The notes under the pieces were generated by a model. The model was not told where the DNA came from and did no database searches. It saw only the letters and a program-made list of their open reading frames with translations. A program made the translations under genes and the position numbers. This document shows, piece by piece, positions 58,507 to 64,000 of a DNA stretch of 64,000 bases. This DNA is from Blasia pusilla (taxonomy: Eukaryota > Marchantiophyta > Marchantiopsida > Blasiales), in the NCBI GenBank assembly GCA_050084515.1, contig CM114272.1, positions 34,162,001 through 34,226,000 of the forward strand. Direction: 5' to 3'. Position 1 is the first letter of the stretch, and the number at the start of each line of letters is the position of its first letter.

Positions 58507-61500
58507 TTACGTTTGAAGTAAGCTCTGCCACATGTCATGTACAGCAGAGGTCAGAGTAGGACGGGTAAAAAGGTACCGGTAGAAATTCCAATGTCCGCGT
58601 CGGACGACCTCCAGAGCGGCGAAGAGGAAATCTGTGAGCCGAGACTCCAGAACGCCCAACCGAAAGCGCGCAATTGATTGCAGCCACGCCAACCTCAACA
58701 CAGCGTTCACCACCTGTCCAGAGTTCAAGAGATCGCGCCGTCAGTCGACTTAGACTCGCGGTACCCTCCGGAGATCCAAGCAGATTCGGAAAGTTCATTT
58801 CCCACGGACTCGATCTGAGCATCTGATGAGACAGCGCATGTGCAGCGCGACTCGAGTAGATCAGGAATCTTACGAAAGCTTGAGAAGCGTTGAGGTGTGA
58901 ACCGAATGTAGTGAGTGATCTTCGAGATTCTGAACGCGGTTTAAAGTTTGAAGCGGAGACTGTGAACATGTGTGATGTGACTCAGCTATACCACGAAACC
59001 TTAAGAAACTTTTAGAAGCCTTGAGATGTGAACCGAAACTTCACTCCGGCAATTCAAAGAGACTCGGAAAGCTCAGTTCCCACGGATTTGATCTGTGCAT
59101 CTGTTGTGACAAGTGCATGTGCAGTGCGACTCAAGTACATGAAAGCTTAGAAAAGTTGAGAAATCTGGGGGTGTGCAGCAATCGGACAATATTCGGAGAG
59201 TTCAGTTCCCATGGATTTGATCTGAGCGGGCGATGAGTCGAGTGCAAGTTCAGTGCGACTCAACCACACCGCAAGGGCTTAAGAAACGTTGAGGTGTGAA
59301 CCGAATGTAGTTATCTTTGAGATTCCGAACGAGGTTTGAAGCGAGAGTTTGGGATGGGGAAGTAGTGGTACGAACCATGGAAATGAAGTAGACGTGTTTC
59401 TTCTTGGGCATGATGAGTTCGTCCCGCAGCCATTTGTTCTTGGAGTCTTTTCTCAGAAGCCCCCAATCCACGACCAGATCCCAGTAGAGTTGGTAGATTG
59501 TTGCCACTGTCGACGAAAGAATGTACAAGATGAGCCAGCCCAGTGCACCATGTCTGCCATATTGGATTCTGAGTGCCACTGCCACCAGTGCCGACAGATA
59601 CTTTCCACCGTTTGCTATGTGTGCCCAATCGGATTCGTCCCTATATCGTCTCATACACTGCACATATTTGGGGCGATGGTGAGCTGAGGTTTAGGCTGTA
59701 AACCACCCCGATTCTTCCGAAGGTAAGACATACGGAACTCGAGCTCCAATATTGTTCCGACCATGGATACCTTCCTTCGTGAGGATTTCGGGTGATAGTG
59801 GGGAATCTTACGAGAGCTCTCGAGCCCCGAAGGATTAAAGGACTGACCAGTCAATGTGGAGAGGATTCCTAATTCATGCGTTTGAAGTAGCATGGCAAGA
59901 AGGAGCTCGGATTCGCTTCTAGCTTCGCACTCACCTGCATCAAACGCCACCAATATGGCAGCAATGATACGAGATATATCAAAGCTTGGTATTGCTTGTT
60001 GCCAAAGCATGCGTCCGAATCTCCAGTCATGAAGAAGCCTCCGAAATAGTAGCACATGCAGTACTGCAGGTTTCTCAACATGGGCACCTGAAGGAGCAAA
60101 TCGAACGAATTATGTTCATAAACGACCTCATCATCATCGATCACGATAGCAAAGGTGCTACCTCTAGTCCAAACTATGGCGAGGGTCGACAGCAACGAAT
60201 TGATTCAGAACGGGTTTCAGCGAACTCCTCTTTAGATGTGGGTGAATTCTTGGGGACTAAGAGTGGGGGAATAAGCTTCTAGACTAGTCTTGTAGCCCTA
60301 AAATGGTATTAATAAAGAGAGATAGACAAAAGCATCGGAATTTTTAGAGGTATGCATCTGAAGGTGGATATGCGTCCAAACAATAGATTAGCATCCTAGT
60401 TGACTAGGATTCTAGAGAGCTCTGCAGGAAGTAAGTCCGTGTGTTTCAATGCGGGCCCTCTGCACAAAAAATACGTTTACTCATGAATGAAACACGATCT
60501 TGGCACCTACAATGGAATCGACTCGCAGACCATACGTACTTGACTCGTGAGCTGATCGGCCAGGAAAAAGTCGGCCAACACCACCTGAGCAATCAAGCAT
60601 TCCAGTGTTCTTTTAAAAGCATCAGTTAACAAGAAACAAGGCAAGAAACGCGAAGATCATATGTGATATTTCATGAGCAGATTGAATGCTTGGAGCTAAT
60701 AACACGAGTTTCAATTAAACAGAGTTGAGAGGTATAGTATTAGTAGTGAAACTGAGTCTAGCTAGACCTTTACCGTTCTGCTGTATGTAGGTACCTTGTA
60801 TAGAGGAGAGCCGATTATGTGCAGCATCGAATTGAGGAAGAACACACGACTCGATCGGTAGTAAATGTTAAGAGGGAAGAAGAGCCAGATCACCAACATC
60901 TGAACACCACACAAACTCATGATATGTCATTGTTATATGGCGTAGTTTGCTTGAGGGATATATGGGGGTGGTGTTTTAGAACGAAGAGTGGCCGAAAGTA
61001 GAATGGAGGGAAAGGCCAGCATCATTCTTCAAGAGTGACCACAAGATTTATTGATGGATACACCTGGTCTTCTTGTTTTTGAGTGTTTATTTATAGTGTT
61101 CTCTCCTGAATGTGGCTTCCTGTAGAAGTGAATAACATATACTTTGTCGTCTTTAGTGTTTTCGAGGTTGGTTGATCCAAGTTCTCTCGAGATTGGGTGT
61201 TCATGATCACCCAGGGATTGGCTGGCTAAATCCCCACATACCAACCGCTCACGATAATGTAGATATCTCTTGATCCCTGCTCCTATTCAAAGCTAATGTG
61301 GAGTAGTTCACACTACTTCCAGGTAAGGGAGTTTCGACACTTTCAGAAGCAGTTCTGACCTACAACGAATGTATTCTCGAGAAATTCCGTCATGGGACAA
61401 TGAAGTAATTCATGAAATCCTTGAATTTGGCAATTCGATCGGTGCTTTGGAGGCAAAGGCAAAAGAAGTGAGAGAAACAGTAAATCAATTTTCAGTTGTC

Positions 61501-64000
61501 AAAAACTAGATGAGCAGATGAGTACCCACGTACCATTACAACGCCAAATGGGATGAAATCAACGTATGGGGAGCTTGCGGTTGAATGGAGCGCCAGGTGA
61601 CCCACCATAGCTCCTATTAGGAAAGTGGTGAGAATCGAAGTGGCCATCAGGACCTCACGATGACGAAGCTCCGTCCCTGGTGAGAACTCGAATATAAAGG
61701 AGTAGTTGATCCTCATACGACGCCAGAAGTAGAGATTTGCCCCATACATGTACATATGTATCAATATGAGCGCCACCATGCTGCGAGAAAATCATATTTA
61801 CCAAGAGAGGTTCTTAGATTAGAAAAGTTTAAGATCTTTCGAATTGGAATCTTTCACTCTTGGACCATCAAACTCTTAATGTTATCTTCAATTTCGTTCA
61901 CGTTCTGGTTGCAATCGTAGAGCGAAGTTAACCAAGAGTATAAAGAAATTCAACCCCTGCTTGGATCATCTCCGTGGCAAAACGGTCAGTGAAATTCAGA
62001 ATATGAGTAACGAACTAGTTATCATCTGCTCACCCACCCACGCACCCACCGAGCTTCGAATTGTTCTTGCAGATCATATCCACATACAACTCAAAATAAA
62101 TCAAGGCAGAAGTGAATGTTAATTAGCAGCAGAAGGCAGTTTTCATAGTATCCCAAGACCTGAATTTGATTGCAAGGCATCGTCTCCAGAAATAGAAGGA
62201 CGACAAAAGAAAATCCACAGAAAGTGTTGTACTGCCGTGGGCCGGGTATCCACTGCCAGTACACATATGTGTACGCACCTGAATATTGGAAAGATTGTCT
62301 TAACGTAAGTGTTTTGATTGTGTTCGTCTTTCAGAGTGTAATCGACTGAAGTGGGTGAAATGTACTTGGGAAGCATGACATGCACAAGCACAGCAAAAAC
62401 GCCAAATAAGGCCAACGACCCTCCACTGAAAAGACCTGCAGCACAAAAAAGTCCACACGAAGTTCTCAAGGTCTTGAAGCTCTCGCTCAAAACTCGGTGA
62501 CATTTCCTTCGATGTGACTAATACTCTTGGCAAAGAACAGTGTTTGTCTCTGGTCTGTCTCGAATCTCCAATAACTTCTACGAAGCACTCCTACCGAATG
62601 ACAAGAGAAGAATGAAGTACCCAAAATGAAGGTGACCGTGTGAGACGCCTTTTTCTGCTGGGGCCTTAGACTCATCATAGCTTTTTGGCGATCGTACTTG
62701 GCAAAGTAATTGGTGAAAAGTGTCTCCACCTTCTCCATCAGCTTGACGACCTGCACCCGTGCATGCATGTACATTTGCAGACGTTTGATTTGGTGACGAT
62801 TTCTCAGGGTAATTTAATTGTTTGGAGATCAAAACCATGCTGCAATGGTAGCTGAATCTTGCGATTGACGATGCAGCTGCAGATGGTGGGAATTCTAGGA
62901 CCAAGAATGAAGCAAGTACATTTCAAGGACAGTGGGATGTTCGTAGCTTACCCTATCAGACGTATTGAAGTAAGATGCTTCAACAGCTTTCAGGTAGGTG
63001 CTCGATACCGATGCACGATGCCCCGAAACCTGTTCGAAGAAGGAAGTTGCAGTCACCGAGGGTTAGCACATTGACTAATTCTTAATGATCTTCATAATTA
63101 ATCCGCACAAACATATGGCAAATAAATTTTATGGCGTCGAAGTTTCTCTACTTCGGCCTCCTATCCCCTCAACAATCCAGGAGTAGGTCTAGATCAGCGT
63201 GACAGTGTCCATGAACCATTTCAGAAGGAGCACGTTTTCTCTGAAGATCAGATTACAAAGCCATCAGAACTGGTAACTAACTGTGGGTGTGGGAAATTCA
63301 ACGCCTAAATTTGAATTGCAACAATCTTACAGTACGCTCGACGATCAGCCAAGAGTGTCTTCAGACCTTGTCATGCTTTTTGAGGATCTTGGCGAAAGCG
63401 ACCATGTTCAATGAGCTGCCAGAATTAGAAACATTGTACCAGTTTCAGCATAGCTACAGATGACGATGTGGGCTTGAAATCTGTCCTATCGAATTAACCG
63501 TAATGTGAGGAACGATTTATTCTCATCAGGAGTACGACTCGAAAGCATGAGAAGTCACAGCTCCAGAATGTATGGGTAGATGATCAGCCCCAAAATTTCT
63601 TCAATACTGTGATTTGTAAACCCATGAATGTCAAAGAAAGGAGTCGGTTGACGAGAAAGACCGGATGCGAACTGATCGATGTGCACCTGTAGCTCTTGAG
63701 CATGTTGAGCCCACGATAGTATTCGACAAAGGCTGTGCGGAGCATTTTCTCTGCCATAGCTATCTTCTTTTTTCTTCCAGATAAGCTCCATATTTCGGCC
63801 TCTTTGTTGTACAAGTTCCGCCTTTTCGCTGTCACATTCTTGCCCATCGGCCTCTGGGAGATCAGAGGAGAGATGGCCGCGCTGGGAGTGGACAAAGACA
63901 TATTCATCTTCATCAATGTCATATGTGGCCCTGTTGCCATTATGCAGTGCAAATCTTGCCCACGCTCAAAACCATTCTTCGATCGGGACCCATCAACAAT
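58507..64000 (-). CDS. PHO1: PHO1-like phosphate exporter gene B (partial; EXS domain, last exon missing)
   Basis: A paralogue of the gene at 16213-25491 on the other strand. Exons in transcription order: >64000-63687 (runs off the window), 63415-63367, 63029-62952, 62750-62621, 62435-62279, 61780-61534, 60899-60795, 60584-60540, 60087-59935, 59657-59376, 58713-58577. Sizes equal those of gene A for seven of the ten complete exons; the others differ by +6, +21 and +3 nt, all in frame, and one (153 nt) exposes the frameshift in A. Landmarks: [67 protein letters not shown]. All frames are open. The SPX N-terminus lies beyond 64000. The final exon ([15 protein letters not shown] in gene A) was not found; without the last splice the frame would end at 58507 after 23 unrelated residues. 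Role: phosphate efflux, by family. Confidence 0.9.
58780..59345 (-). repeat. Tandem duplications inside intron 12 of PHO1-B
   Basis: The phrase CGGAAAG(T/C)TCA(T/G)TTCCCA with GATTTGATCTG-like continuation occurs three times (about 58788, 59070, 59192), each followed by a CAGTGCGACTC-like segment. TTGAGGTGTGAACCGAATGTAG occurs at about 58889 and 59289. This makes an imperfect repeat array with units of about 120-280 bp in the intron between exons 59657-59376 and 58713-58577. Confidence 0.7.

Noticed and set aside
1-64000. tRNA, rRNA and CRISPR features
   Set aside because: No B-box-like GGTTCGAATCC in a cloverleaf context, no rRNA segment and no regularly spaced short repeats with unique spacers were seen. 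CRISPR arrays are not expected in a plant nucleus.

Overview
The window looks like nuclear DNA of a land plant, most likely a seed-free one such as a moss or another bryophyte or lycophyte. The support is a pair of multi-exon PHO1-type phosphate exporter genes, a plant-style RING-CH membrane protein gene, plant Helitron and Ty3/gypsy relics, and (GA)n tracts around a gene. Species and chromosome cannot be fixed from the sequence alone.

Layout. 1-10.0 kb: a Ty3/gypsy LTR retrotransposon on the + strand (element 1). Its coding order is Gag, aspartic protease, a C5 cytosine DNA methyltransferase domain, reverse transcriptase, RNase H, integrase and a C-terminal PHD finger. It is dead, with many stops and frameshifts. 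10.0-15.4 kb: repeat-rich DNA with no convincing gene. 15.4-25.5 kb: PHO1-like gene A (+), 14 exons, complete except for a one-base frameshift in the EXS domain. 25.5-35.9 kb: non-coding, increasingly AT-rich. 35.95-44.2 kb: a second, older relative of element 1 (element 2) between its own LTRs, which keeps remnants of the same methyltransferase and PHD domains and has lost its RT. 44.7-45.0 kb: a minisatellite. 45.7-51.9 kb: an intron-containing Helitron Rep/helicase pseudogene with a duplicated 3' end. 53.9-55.9 kb: a two-exon RING-CH gene (+). 58.5 kb to the window end: PHO1-like gene B (-), whose first exons lie outside the window and whose usual last exon was not found.

The two PHO1 genes converge on about 33 kb of mostly transposon DNA. 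Exon sizes and intron phases match almost exactly between them, so they are paralogues. Each carries a different lesion.

The most unusual content is the retrotransposon family that carries a DNA methyltransferase between protease and reverse transcriptase plus a PHD reader after integrase. Two diverged copies share this layout, so it belongs to the family and is not a chance insertion. In-frame stops in element 1 are eight TAG and three TGA but no TAA, and the eleven LTR differences I counted are all transitions. Both fit decay by deamination of methylated CHG and CG cytosines. PHO1 and RING-CH assignments are secure; LTR boundaries, the first PHO1 intron and the Helitron ends are inferences.
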